NCBI GenBank assembly: GCA_030840615.1
Contig: JAVEEE010000522.1
Location: 1 to 7,897 of the forward strand
Reading direction: 5' to 3'
DNA length: 7,897 nt
Source of the DNA: Frankiaceae bacterium
GTDB lineage: Bacteria > Actinomycetota > Actinomycetes > JAFAQI01
Shown: piece after piece, positions 1 to 7,781 of the stretch
Numbering within the stretch: the first letter of the stretch is position 1
How the letters are laid out: every line of letters starts with the position of its first letter
Translations under genes and position numbers: made by a program
The notes under the pieces: model-generated
Database searches by the model: none
Told to the model about the DNA's origin: nothing
What the model saw: only the letters and a program-made list of their open reading frames with translations

Positions 1-337
1 GCGTCTGCCCCGTTGGGGCGTACATCGGACCGACAACGATCGGCGAGCCGACCTCCTCGGCGATGTCGACGCATGTGCGGAGGTACGCGAGAGCCTCGGC
101 CCGAACCGCCGCGTCTTCGTGCGAGGCGTCGCGCGCTGGGCCGAATGCCCCGCAGACGAGCACGCCAATACCCGCGGCGGCGGCGGCCTCGGCAACCGCT
201 GCACCGCTGACGCGCGCCGGATCCTCGATGCAGATCTCGATGGTGTCGAAGCCGAGCTCGGCTACGTGCGCGCACAGCTCCAGCCGGTCGTCGCCAAAGG
301 GGGACGTCCAGATGAACGTACTGGCTCCCAGGCGCAT
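1..337 (-). CDS. Sugar isomerase/epimerase, D-tagatose 3-epimerase-like TIM barrel (C-terminus beyond window)
   Basis: The first 112 residues of a protein that runs off the window edge. It opens with MRLGASTFIWTSPFGDDRLE, followed by a helix and the strand segment around residues 30-36 (DTIEICI), then LVCGAFGPARD and, near residues 75-105, DAAVRAEALAYLRTCVDIA and GSPIVVGPMY. This order is typical of the N-terminal half of xylose-isomerase-like TIM barrels of the D-tagatose/D-psicose 3-epimerase group, which interconvert ketoses at C3 using a divalent metal. The metal ligands (Glu, Asp, His, Glu) would lie in the missing half, so activity cannot be judged. The ATG at 337 has AGGAG at 348-352, inside the end of the preceding gene, which stops only 4 bases upstream; the two are almost certainly co-transcribed. 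It is a relative of its neighbour but not a close copy. The family is fairly sure; the substrate is unknown. Confidence 0.8.
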   Translation of the reverse strand, partial: MRLGASTFIWTSPFGDDRLELCAHVAELGFDTIEICIEDPARVSGAAVAEAAAAAGIGVLVCGAFGPARDASHEDAAVRAEALAYLRTCVDIAEEVGSPIVVGPMYAPTGQT

Positions 338-341
338 CCGT

Positions 342-1187
342 CTATCGCTCCTGCCGCTGAGGCAGGCAACTCTTGACGTGGCTGATTGCCTGCTCGGTGT
401 ACTTGTCGCGGAACTCATCCGCCCCGCCGGACGCCATCGCGGCGAAGGGGTCGGCGTACGCCGGGAGCAGCTCGAAGGCAAGCCAGCCGTCGTAGTCGAC
501 CTCGACCAGCGCCTCCAGGATCGCCGTGAAGTCAAGGTGGCCGGCGCCTGGCGCGGCGCGGTTGGAGTCGGCCAGGTGCACGTGCTGCAGATGCGGCCCC
601 GCCGCACGGAACGCCTCGGGGATCGACGCCTCCTCGATGCTCATATGGAAGGTGTCGCCCTGCACCCCCCCGTTGGTCAGCCCCGTGGCCTGCCAGAGGT
701 CCACTGCCTGCGCGAGACGGTTCATGAAGTACGTCTCGTAGCGGTTCCAGCACTCCAGCGACAGCGACACGCCCAGCGTGTCCGCGTACTCGCCGGCCGC
801 ACGAATCCCGTCTATGGCCCACGCGCGCTCCTGCTCCGGATCGGCGAGCGCGCTCGTCTTCATGCATGCCGTCGGGTGCACGATGATCGTGGGGCACTCG
901 AGCTCGGACGCCAGGCGCGCGACGTCCTTGACGTAGCTCACGGCGTTGCGTCGTACGTCGGCGTCGGGATGCGCGAGATCGCGCTCCGGCGTATAGATCG
1001 AACAGATGGAGCTGAAGAGGATCCCAGCCTGTTCGGCCATGCGCTTGAGCTGGGCGGTGTCGTAGTCGGCCGGCTCCCCGACGAGCTCGATACCGTCGTA
1101 CCCAAAGCGGGCGACCCGATCGATTGATGTCGAGATGTCCTCGCCGGTGTAGGCAATCGCGTTGTAGGAGAATCGGAACTCGGTCAT
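342..1187 (-). CDS. Sugar isomerase/epimerase (ketose 3-epimerase-like TIM barrel)
   Basis: A complete 281-residue protein, the usual length for single-domain AP endonuclease 2/xylose-isomerase-like barrels. The four expected metal ligands of the D-tagatose 3-epimerase family can be picked out by position and context: E145 (SLSLECWNRYE), D178 (GDTFHMSIEE), H204 (HVHLADSNR) and E239 (LAFELLP). N209-R210 followed by PGAGHLDF matches the substrate-contacting loop of that family. By family knowledge it would epimerise or isomerise a free ketose or a related keto sugar in the cytoplasm, using Mn or Co. The ATG at 1187 is chosen because GAGGAG lies at 1199-1204 and the start follows the dehydrogenase stop by 26 bases; an upstream extension of this frame into the dehydrogenase gene is shadow. 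The next epimerase begins 4 bases after its stop. Inosose isomerase/dehydratase-type relatives cannot be excluded. Confidence 0.88.
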   Translation of the reverse strand: MTEFRFSYNAIAYTGEDISTSIDRVARFGYDGIELVGEPADYDTAQLKRMAEQAGILFSSICSIYTPERDLAHPDADVRRNAVSYVKDVARLASELECPTIIVHPTACMKTSALADPEQERAWAIDGIRAAGEYADTLGVSLSLECWNRYETYFMNRLAQAVDLWQATGLTNGGVQGDTFHMSIEEASIPEAFRAAGPHLQHVHLADSNRAAPGAGHLDFTAILEALVEVDYDGWLAFELLPAYADPFAAMASGGADEFRDKYTEQAISHVKSCLPQRQER

Positions 1188-1198
1188 GTGTGCGGGTG

Positions 1199-1204
1199 CT
1201 CCTC
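1199..1204 (-). promoter_or_regulatory. Ribosome binding site of the 281-residue epimerase
   Basis: GAGGAG in the 26-base gap between the dehydrogenase stop and the ATG at 1187. It fixes that ATG as the start instead of the longer open frame reaching back into the dehydrogenase gene. Confidence 0.7.
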
Positions 1205-1213
1205 GGGCGTCCG

Positions 1214-2254
1214 TCAGGACGCGATCTGGACTTGGACCTTGACGACCGACTTGTCGCTCTCGAGGCTCTCGATCGCCGCCATCACGTCGGTCAGCGGGCG
1301 CACGGAGTCGACGATGCAGCTCGGGTCGAAGCGCCCATTCGCAATCAAGTCGATGGCCTTGGGCCAGGTCTCGTAGGTCCCGGCGTACGACCCCACGATG
1401 GTGAGCTCCTTGGTGTAGATCTCGAACGGCTTGACGTCGATGGTGGCGTCGGGCGGCGCGGCGCCGTACGCCAGGACGCGACCACCGCGGCGCGCCATCT
1501 CGATGGCCTGCATGTAGGTACGCGTGCTGCCGACCGCCTCGATCACGACGTCCGCCCCGCGGCCGTCGGTGGCTTCGAGCACGGGCTCGAGTCCCGCATC
1601 GCCGAGCGGGTCGAACTCGATGTCGCTGCCGATCGCGTGCGCACGCGATCGGCGCTGAGCGTCGGGCTCGGACACGATGACCTTGCCAGCGCCCCGCAAG
1701 CGGCTCATCGCCGTGTGCACGAGGCCCATGGGGCCGGCCCCGATGATCAGCACGGTCTCCCCGACGCCGACGCCGACGCGGTCCTGTCCGTGGATTGCGC
1801 ACGCGAGGGGTTCGATGAAGGCGGCGTGGTCGAACGGCATCGTCGTCGGCAGCCAGTAGACGTTGGCCGCCGGCGCGACCACGTACTCGGCCATGCCGCC
1901 GGCGTCATGGACGCCGAGCTGGCGGACGCTGGGGCAGAACAGTTTCGAGTTGTGCCGGCAGAACCAGCACATACCGCACGCGATGTTGATGTCGGCAGTC
2001 GCGCGGTCCCCGATCTGCACATGGTGCACGCCCGCACCGACCTCGACGACCGTCCCGGCGAACTCATGTCCGATGATCAGGGGGAGGTTCGGCGCGGGGA
2101 AACGCCCTCGGACGATGTGCGAGTCCGTCCCGCAGATCCCGCAGCGTGCGACCTTCAGCAGCACCTCGCCCGGACCAGCGCTCGGACGGCCGACCTCTTC
2201 GACCCGTAGGTCATCAGCGCCATGGAAGACCGCTGCTTGCATCGTCTCCGCCAC
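1214..2254 (-). CDS. Zinc-dependent medium-chain alcohol (polyol/sugar) dehydrogenase
   Basis: A complete 346-residue MDR-superfamily protein of the sorbitol/L-threonine 3-dehydrogenase type. The GroES-like domain carries likely catalytic zinc ligands C41 (CGICGTDSH), H63-E64 (GHEFAG) and E148 (FIEPLA). The structural zinc lobe has all four cysteines, C93, C96, C99 and C107. The Rossmann motif GAGPMG lies at 172-177, and acidic E196 at the end of the second strand suggests NAD rather than NADP. It should oxidise a secondary alcohol of a polyol or sugar to a ketone in the cytoplasm; the substrate is not readable. The GTG at 2254 is preferred over the ATG at 2242 because the paralogous remnant at 6885-7196 starts at the equivalent codon (MTETMQAAV against MAETMQAAV). 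Neither has ideal spacing from the AGGAG at 2259-2263: 4 bases for GTG, 16 for ATG. It is the first gene of a probable three-gene operon with two epimerases. Confidence 0.9.
   Translation of the reverse strand: MAETMQAAVFHGADDLRVEEVGRPSAGPGEVLLKVARCGICGTDSHIVRGRFPAPNLPLIIGHEFAGTVVEVGAGVHHVQIGDRATADINIACGMCWFCRHNSKLFCPSVRQLGVHDAGGMAEYVVAPAANVYWLPTTMPFDHAAFIEPLACAIHGQDRVGVGVGETVLIIGAGPMGLVHTAMSRLRGAGKVIVSEPDAQRRSRAHAIGSDIEFDPLGDAGLEPVLEATDGRGADVVIEAVGSTRTYMQAIEMARRGGRVLAYGAAPPDATIDVKPFEIYTKELTIVGSYAGTYETWPKAIDLIANGRFDPSCIVDSVRPLTDVMAAIESLESDKSVVKVQVQIAS
1222..1244. repeat. 23-bp exact direct repeat, copy A (3' end of intact dehydrogenase gene)
   Basis: These 23 bases are identical, in the same orientation, to 6899-6921. 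Both copies encode the KVQVQI region at the C-terminus of the intact dehydrogenase and of its remnant. Similarity continues beyond the exact core: 1248-1256 equals 6922-6930 after a 3-base (one codon) difference. This is gene paralogy, not a mobile-element end. Confidence 0.85.
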
Positions 2255-2415
2255 GTGTCTCCTTCTTGTCGACGTGCTGACCCTGTCGACGCGCCAGACC
2301 GCTCCATCAACCGGCGGCAACGTAGCCCATGTTCCGCTTCCTAGCAAGCAAAGTGTGCGGCACTACGGCATAAGACGCGTCGCTGTCCGAACCGCCGGCG
2401 ATTCGCACGCCGCCG
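2255..2415. other. Intergenic gap between transporter ATPase and dehydrogenase
   Basis: 161 bases without a supportable gene, separating the transporter genes from the dehydrogenase-epimerase genes. It contains a candidate promoter (2319-2347) and the AGGAG of the dehydrogenase. I saw no stem followed by a T-run, so no clear intrinsic terminator for the ATPase gene; read-through from the transporter operon is possible. Confidence 0.6.
2319..2347 (-). promoter_or_regulatory. Candidate sigma-70-type promoter for the dehydrogenase-epimerase operon
   Basis: On the minus strand TTGCTA (2342-2347) is followed after exactly 17 bases by TACGTT (2319-2324). The matches to the -35 and -10 consensus are partial (4/6 and 3/6). 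It lies about 65 bases upstream of the GTG start in the only sizeable gap inside the cluster. Such matches arise by chance often enough that this remains a candidate. Confidence 0.3.
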
Positions 2416-3656
<1,241 letters not shown>

Positions 3657-3660
<4 letters not shown>

Positions 3661-4523
3661 TTGACTGCTCCCAGGGTCAGACCGCGCACGAGGTAGCGTT
3701 GCGCGGCGAGGGCGCCGATCCAGACGGGGAGGACCACGAGCGTCCCGGCGGCCATGATGTTGGTCCACTCCACGCTCACGGGCGTGACGTACTCAGTCAG
3801 CCCCACCGGCGCTGTGCGCGTGTTCGCGCCCGTGAGGATGTTGGCGAAGAGAAACTCATTCCAGGCGAAGATGAACGCCAGCAGTGCCGTCGCGACGACG
3901 CCGGGCAGCGCCAGTGGCAGCGTGATCCCGAAGAAGGACCGCAGGCGGCTTGCGCCGTCGACGAACGAAGCCTCTTCGATCTCGACCGGCAGGTCGGCGA
4001 AGAAACCACGTAGGAGCCATACGGTCAGCGGAAGGTTCATGTAGGTGTAGATGACCACGAGCGACCACACGCTCCCCGTAAGCCCGACGTTGCGCAGCAT
4101 CAGGAACAGGGGGATGATCACGACGATCGGCGGGACGATCCGTAGCGAAAGGATCCAGAACGCGAGGTGCTGCTGGCCGCGCACCCGCCGGCGGGCAAGC
4201 GGATAGGCGATGCCAGCCCCCAGCAGCAGCGCAAGGATCGTCGACGACGTGGCCGTGAAGATGCTCGTCGCGAGCGCACTGCCGAACTGGCTCTTGACGA
4301 AGACGCTGCGGAAGTTGTCGAACGTCGGCGCGAAGAAGATCGTCGGCGTAGCGGAGAAGGCCTGGTTACCGACCTTGAACGCGGTACTGATCATCCACAG
4401 GATCGGCCCCATGAACAGGAGCGTCATGACCCCGGCCACGACCCCGCGCACGACTGTGAGCCGACGCTGACGCTGCCGGCGCCTCCCGCGGCGGACGGCC
4501 GCTTCGTGCGTGACCGCGCTCAT
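3657..4523 (-). CDS. Carbohydrate ABC transporter permease, MalG-type
   Basis: A 288-residue inner-membrane subunit of a CUT1 importer. After a basic, Arg-rich cytoplasmic N-terminus (residues 11-21), about six hydrophobic segments can be drawn: near 24-46, 84-108, 119-143, 150-170, 205-228 and 258-278. The EAA loop that docks on the ATPase lies around 184-203 (EASFVDGASRLRSFFGITLP), with the conserved Asp-Gly. A large extracytoplasmic stretch between the first two segments contains TPTIFFAPTFDNF, typical of MalG-type proteins. The ATG at 4523 overlaps the upstream permease stop as ATGA, and GGGAGG lies just upstream in that gene's end, so translation is probably coupled. It would pair with the MalF-type protein to form the pore. 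Confidence 0.94.
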
Positions 4524-5458
4524 GCGAGGTCCTCCCTGCGCAGCATCAGCCTCAGGAACACAGTGGTAAGCACCACCACGAGGATGAGCATGAGCCACGA
4601 GAACGCCGCGGCGTAGCCGATGTCGAAGGATTTGAAGCCGGCGTCGTAGATCTGCCACGACAAAGTCTCCGTTTTGTCGATCGGTCCGCCGCGAGTCGTC
4701 ATGAAGATCAGGTCATAGACACGGAAGGCGTCGATCAGGCGCAGCGCCACCGCCACCGCAATCGGGTAGCGCAGCAGCGGCAGCATGTGGTCGAAGAAGA
4801 TCCGCGCCGGTTTGGCGCCATCGACCCGTGCGGCCTCGAGGATGTCCTCGGGGATGCCCTGAAGTGCCGCAAGCATGATCAGGAACATGAACGGCGTCCA
4901 CTGCCAGACGTCGATGAGGATGAGCGTCGGCAGTGCCCACGAGGGGCTACCCAGGAAGTCCACCCGGCCGAAGCCGAGCGCCCCGATGAGCCAGTTCACA
5001 ACGCCGAACTGGACGCTCAGCATGTAGCGCCACAGCAGCCCGACCACGACGGGCGCGACGACCATGGGCAGAATCAACAGTGCCCTCAGGAGCTTGTCGC
5101 CTGGAAAGCTGCGGAAGAACAGGAGAGCCAGGCCTAGGCCGAGCCCGAGCTCGAGCACCACCGATGCCACCACGTATCTGAGCGTCACCCCGACCGAGTG
5201 CCAGAACGCGGGGTCCTTGAGCAGGATGTCGTAGTTGTGAAACCCGCCGTACTGCTTGCCAAGCGGGTTGTTGAGGTTCCAGCGGAAGAAGCTGATCACC
5301 AGCGAGTAGACGGTCGGATAGACCGCCATGGCGCCCAGGAACAGCAGGCCGGGAAGCATCGGCAGCAGGAACGGCCACTGCCGGCGGCGGCCAGCCCGGC
5401 GCTTCAGGAAGCGGGTCGGGCCGGCCGCGGCCGGGCGGGGGGGTGTAGAAACCGCCAT
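4520..5458 (-). CDS. Carbohydrate ABC transporter permease, MalF-type
   Basis: A 312-residue inner-membrane subunit, partner of the MalG-type permease. It lacks the extra N-terminal helices and large periplasmic loop of E. coli MalF, as is usual for Gram-positive CUT1 systems. The N-terminus (about residues 1-28) is Pro/Ala-rich then strongly basic; hydrophobic segments follow near 29-57, 92-116, 124-145, 175-198, 229-250 and 283-304. The EAA loop lies near 208-229 (EAARVDGAKPARIFFDHMLP), again with the conserved Asp-Gly. The ATG at 5458 is 17 bases after the binding-protein stop, with only a weak GGGA 4 bases before it, which may mean lower or coupled translation. It overlaps the next gene by 4 bases. 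Confidence 0.93.
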   Translation of the reverse strand: MAVSTPPRPAAAGPTRFLKRRAGRRRQWPFLLPMLPGLLFLGAMAVYPTVYSLVISFFRWNLNNPLGKQYGGFHNYDILLKDPAFWHSVGVTLRYVVASVVLELGLGLGLALLFFRSFPGDKLLRALLILPMVVAPVVVGLLWRYMLSVQFGVVNWLIGALGFGRVDFLGSPSWALPTLILIDVWQWTPFMFLIMLAALQGIPEDILEAARVDGAKPARIFFDHMLPLLRYPIAVAVALRLIDAFRVYDLIFMTTRGGPIDKTETLSWQIYDAGFKSFDIGYAAAFSWLMLILVVVLTTVFLRLMLRREDLA

Positions 5459-5475
5459 GCGTCCCGGGTTGGTGC

Positions 5476-6864
5476 TCAGCGCTGCAGGGAGGCGTCGACG
5501 GCCTTGTCAGATTGGGTGAGTCCCTGTGCGGGCGACTCCTTCCCGAGTGATACCGCCTGCAGCGGCGTCGTCACCGTCGTCTCCCAGCGCTCTTCGCCGG
5601 CGAAGAAGGGCCGCGGCATCGCGTTCTTCATCGCCACGATCACCTGCGGTAGACGCCGAAAGCGCAGAACGTTCGTGCCCGGAACCTTGTCCTTGGTGAG
5701 CTTGACGTTGGAGTAGCTGGACTGGCGGACCGGGTCGCCGCCTCCGAGCGAGGCTTGGACGACGTCGTTCTTCTTCGTCTCCAGCCAGGCCGCGAACTTC
5801 TTGGCCTCCACCGCATGCTTCGAGTACTTCGACACCGCGATCACCCATTCAGCAAGGTGAGGGTGGCTGACCTGACCTGCGGTCACCGCTGGGACCTGCG
5901 TGTACTCCCAATCGCCGACCGTCTTCGAGCTCTTCTTGTCGTCGACGGCGAAGGCGCCCCACGACCACTGCAGCGCCGTAGCGATCGTGCCCTGCTGGGC
6001 GGCGGTCGTCACGTTGTCGTAGGTGAACCCGTTCGCACCGGGCGGCATGTATTTCATCATCTCGGCCCACTGCGCGGTGGCCTGCTCGCCCTGTGGCGAG
6101 CTCAACGTGGACTTCGTGAAGTCGCCGTTGAACGGATGTCCGCCGTAGGTGTAGAGAAACGAGAGCCAGGTGTGCACGTTGCCGAAGCCCTTGGCCGCTT
6201 GTGCTGCCCACCCGTAGGTCTTCTTGCCGTGGAACGTCTTGCCGTTGAAGAACTTCGCCTGCTGCAGCCACTCGGCCATGGTCTTGGGCGCCTCGAGCTT
6301 CTGACCGGTCTCCGCCTGGAACTGCGTCTGGATCTTGGGGTCGCCATAGAGGTCCTTGCGGTACCACAGCAGCGCCGGGTGGATCGTCTGCGGGATCCCG
6401 TACAACTTGCCCTGCCAGGTGGCGACCTTGAGCGTCAGTGGGAAGAAGTCCTGGCGATCGGCCGCGGACACCATGTCGTCCATCGGCACGAGCTGCCCGG
6501 CCCCGCCGAACTCCGGGATCCAGTTGTAGTCGAGGTTGAAGATGTCAAAGCTCGAGTCCTTGGCCGCGAAGAGGGTCGCCATCTTGTCGTGAATGGCGTC
6601 GCGGGCGATGAGCTGGACGTTGACCTTGACGCCGGTCTCGCGCTCGTACTCGGGCGCAAGGGTGTCCTTGACGACCGTGCCCCACGTCGCGGGCAGGAAG
6701 ATCGCGTTGAGCGTCACCTTTCCGCCCTTTGCCGGGGTACCTGAGGGCCCGCTGGACGTTGACTTGGAGTTGTTGCTGCCCCCGCCGCACGCGGCGACCG
6801 TGAGCATGACCAACGCCGCGACCATTGCGAGCGCGGCACGGATGACCTTTGCACGCATCTGCAT
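5476..6864 (-). CDS. Extracellular solute-binding lipoprotein, family 1 (sugar ABC transporter)
   Basis: A 462-residue substrate receptor for the importer encoded downstream. The N-terminus is a lipoprotein signal: short basic n-region (MRAKVIR), hydrophobic core, and lipobox VAAC with the lipidated cysteine at C26, then a Gly/Ser/Asn/Lys/Thr-rich tether to about residue 48. The body has family 1 landmarks: an N-terminal strand (KVTLNAIF), an ETGVKVNVQ segment, FDIFNLDYNWIPEF at 106-119, an aromatic-rich hinge-side stretch around 158-175 (IHPALLWYRKDLYGDP), and a Trp-rich segment at 299-302 typical of sugar stacking. Its ligand is probably a sugar or polyol, inferred from the permeases and catabolic genes. 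Two ATGs, at 6864 and 6858, are served by GGAAGGGG at 6868-6875; I use the first, but the second is equally plausible. It starts 20 bases after the dehydrogenase remnant ends. Confidence 0.93.
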   Translation of the reverse strand: MQMRAKVIRAALAMVAALVMLTVAACGGGSNNSKSTSSGPSGTPAKGGKVTLNAIFLPATWGTVVKDTLAPEYERETGVKVNVQLIARDAIHDKMATLFAAKDSSFDIFNLDYNWIPEFGGAGQLVPMDDMVSAADRQDFFPLTLKVATWQGKLYGIPQTIHPALLWYRKDLYGDPKIQTQFQAETGQKLEAPKTMAEWLQQAKFFNGKTFHGKKTYGWAAQAAKGFGNVHTWLSFLYTYGGHPFNGDFTKSTLSSPQGEQATAQWAEMMKYMPPGANGFTYDNVTTAAQQGTIATALQWSWGAFAVDDKKSSKTVGDWEYTQVPAVTAGQVSHPHLAEWVIAVSKYSKHAVEAKKFAAWLETKKNDVVQASLGGGDPVRQSSYSNVKLTKDKVPGTNVLRFRRLPQVIVAMKNAMPRPFFAGEERWETTVTTPLQAVSLGKESPAQGLTQSDKAVDASLQR

Positions 6865-6867
6865 GTG

Positions 6868-6875
6868 CCCCTTCC
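6868..6875 (-). promoter_or_regulatory. Ribosome binding site of the solute-binding protein
   Basis: GGAAGGGG in the 20-base gap between the remnant's stop and the solute-binding protein. The spacing suits either ATG (6864 or 6858), so it does not decide between them. Confidence 0.6.
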
Positions 6876-6884
6876 GGCAGCGCC

Positions 6885-7196
6885 CTACGACGCCGCTCCG
6901 ATCTGGACTTGGACCTTGACGGACTTGTCGGTCTCGACGCTCTCGATCGCCTCCATGACGTCCGCGAGGGGCCGGACCGAGTCGACGATGTGGCTGCCGG
7001 CGAACTCGTGACCGATGATCAACGGCAGATTCGGCGCCGGAAACCGGCGCCGCACGATGTGTGAGCCCGTTCCGCAGGTACGGCACCGCTCGACCTCGAG
7101 CAGCACCTCACCCGGGCCCGGCGCGGGTCGCGGGACGTCCTCGACGCGAGGATCGTCTGCTCCGTGGGAGACCGCGGCTTGCATCGTCTCTGTCAT
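6885..7196 (-). pseudogene. In-frame deletion remnant of a zinc alcohol dehydrogenase (103 codons)
   Basis: An intact 103-codon frame made of the two ends of an MDR dehydrogenase. Residues 1-67 align without gaps to residues 1-67 of the intact enzyme at 1214-2254 (54 of 67 identical by my count). Residues 68-103 align to residues 312-346 (SHIVDSVRPL against SCIVDSVRPL, then KVQVQI). The missing middle equals 244 codons and includes the structural zinc lobe, the third catalytic zinc ligand region and the whole NAD-binding fold, so no dehydrogenase activity is possible. Several replacements hit positions normally conserved: CGICGTDSH has become CRTCGTGSH, and L16 is now P. Even so, the frame is open, begins with ATG at 7196 and has a strong GGAGGAGGG. 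It is the first reading frame before the transporter genes, so it may survive as a translated leader, or simply be a decaying relic that does not block the operon. Confidence 0.85.
6899..6921. repeat. 23-bp exact direct repeat, copy B (3' end of dehydrogenase remnant)
   Basis: Identical to 1222-1244 in the same orientation, about 5.7 kb away. It is the best-conserved stretch between the remnant and the intact dehydrogenase gene; together they bracket all four transporter genes. Confidence 0.85.
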
Positions 7197-7199
7197 CGA

Positions 7200-7208
7200 C
7201 CCTCCTCC
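7200..7208 (-). promoter_or_regulatory. Strong ribosome binding site before the dehydrogenase remnant
   Basis: GGAGGAGGG three bases before the ATG at 7196, with a GGAGG core 7 bases away. It is the strongest ribosome binding site in the window, although it serves a gene that has lost its middle. Confidence 0.7.
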
Positions 7209-7257
7209 GTTCGACGCCCGGACTCCCGAGGGCAGGTGTCCAGCCGCGACGTCGGGC

Positions 7258-7286
7258 AAGCTACCAACACTTGTGGGCACGTGCAA
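7258..7286 (-). promoter_or_regulatory. Candidate sigma-70-type promoter for the remnant-transporter operon
   Basis: On the minus strand TTGCAC (7281-7286) is followed after exactly 17 bases by TAGCTT (7258-7263), about 61 bases before the ATG at 7196. Box sequences, spacing and leader length resemble the candidate promoter of the intact dehydrogenase (TTGCTA, 17 bases, TACGTT). Consensus matches are partial (3/6 in each box), and the palindrome GCACGTGC overlaps the -35 end. Tentative. Confidence 0.3.
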
Positions 7287-7503
7287 TGCAAAAGCTCGCA
7301 AGCCGTCGAACGTAAGTCGGCAGCTTCTGTCGCTGCGGTGGCGCCGCGACGCCTGTTCGGAAACTCAAGGCGAGGATGTGCAGCGGCCGAGCCGTGCCGA
7401 ATGGCGCGACGGCTCTGCATGTCAACGCCGCCGGCGAGCGCCCCGCCAATCATGTAGGGCAACGTCTCGGCAGGCTGGCGGCCGCCGCGGCTCGCACTTC
7501 GCA

Positions 7504-7538
7504 GTCGGCTGCGTTGCCATTGATGTCAGGCAGCCGAC
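7504..7538. repeat. 9-bp perfect inverted repeat with 17-base loop
   Basis: GTCGGCTGC (7504-7512) and GCAGCCGAC (7530-7538) are exact reverse complements. As RNA this could form a GC-rich hairpin; as DNA the arms could be half-sites for a regulator. No T-run follows on either strand, so it is not a standard intrinsic terminator. Nine matched bases can occur by chance in DNA this GC-rich. Confidence 0.4.
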
Positions 7539-7781
7539 GTCGTCATCTCGCAAGAAGTAGCCGGACGCGCGTCGGTTAAGCGGCAACCCGCTGAAGCGTA
7601 GGCATTGTCATACGCGAGTCCGCCAGGATGTCCGGGACGATGAGTTCATCTGACCGCCGAAACACCCCTAGCCTCTCTCCCATCCCCGGCACCCGCTGTC
7701 GCCTCGGAGAATGGCTGTCGCGCGAATCGAGGCCGGCCGGACGATGGTGCCAGGCGCTGCGGCCGGGTACCGGTAAGCCTG

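Larger units (their letters stand above)
7197..7781. other. Gene-free region upstream of the transporter operon
   Basis: About 585 bases with no reading frame on either strand that I can match to a protein family; the open frames present are short and lack plausible starts. It holds the remnant's ribosome binding site (7200-7208), a candidate promoter (7258-7286), an 8-base palindrome GCACGTGC (7277-7284), a 7-bp inverted repeat (arms 7389-7395 and 7409-7415) and a 9-bp inverted repeat (arms 7504-7512 and 7530-7538). It is the natural place for regulation of the transporter operon, and may also hide a fully decayed gene. Confidence 0.55.

Noticed and set aside
63..1127. Long plus-strand open frame (354 codons) opposite the epimerase genes
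   Set aside because: It is antisense to two genes with recognisable catalytic motifs. Its translation is Arg/Ala/Val-rich without family motifs, as expected from the reverse strand of GC-rich coding DNA.
1188..1802. Upstream extension of the epimerase frame into the dehydrogenase gene, which would make a 486-residue protein
   Set aside because: The extension overlaps the dehydrogenase coding sequence in another frame and is an Arg/His-rich nonsense stretch. The ATG at 1187 has a good ribosome binding site and gives the family's normal length.
1124..2209. Long plus-strand open frame (361 codons) opposite the dehydrogenase
   Set aside because: The minus-strand gene has all zinc and nucleotide-binding motifs. 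The antisense product is Asp/Arg/Val-rich and featureless.
5755..6744. Plus-strand open frame (329 codons) opposite the solute-binding protein
   Set aside because: Shadow of a well-supported lipoprotein gene; no recognisable domains and no ribosome binding site that would justify it.
6865..7086. Upstream extension of the solute-binding protein frame across the dehydrogenase remnant
   Set aside because: The extension precedes a textbook lipoprotein signal peptide and is low-quality Arg-rich sequence; a secreted protein must start at the signal peptide, at 6864 or 6858.
7576..7611. Minus-strand short frame reading MTMPTLQRVAA before a TAA, reminiscent of the start of a LacI-family DNA-binding domain
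   Set aside because: Only about eight residues fit the TLxxVA pattern. There is no ribosome binding site, and the following sequence in all three frames does not continue into the expected helix-turn-helix. Too short to separate from chance.
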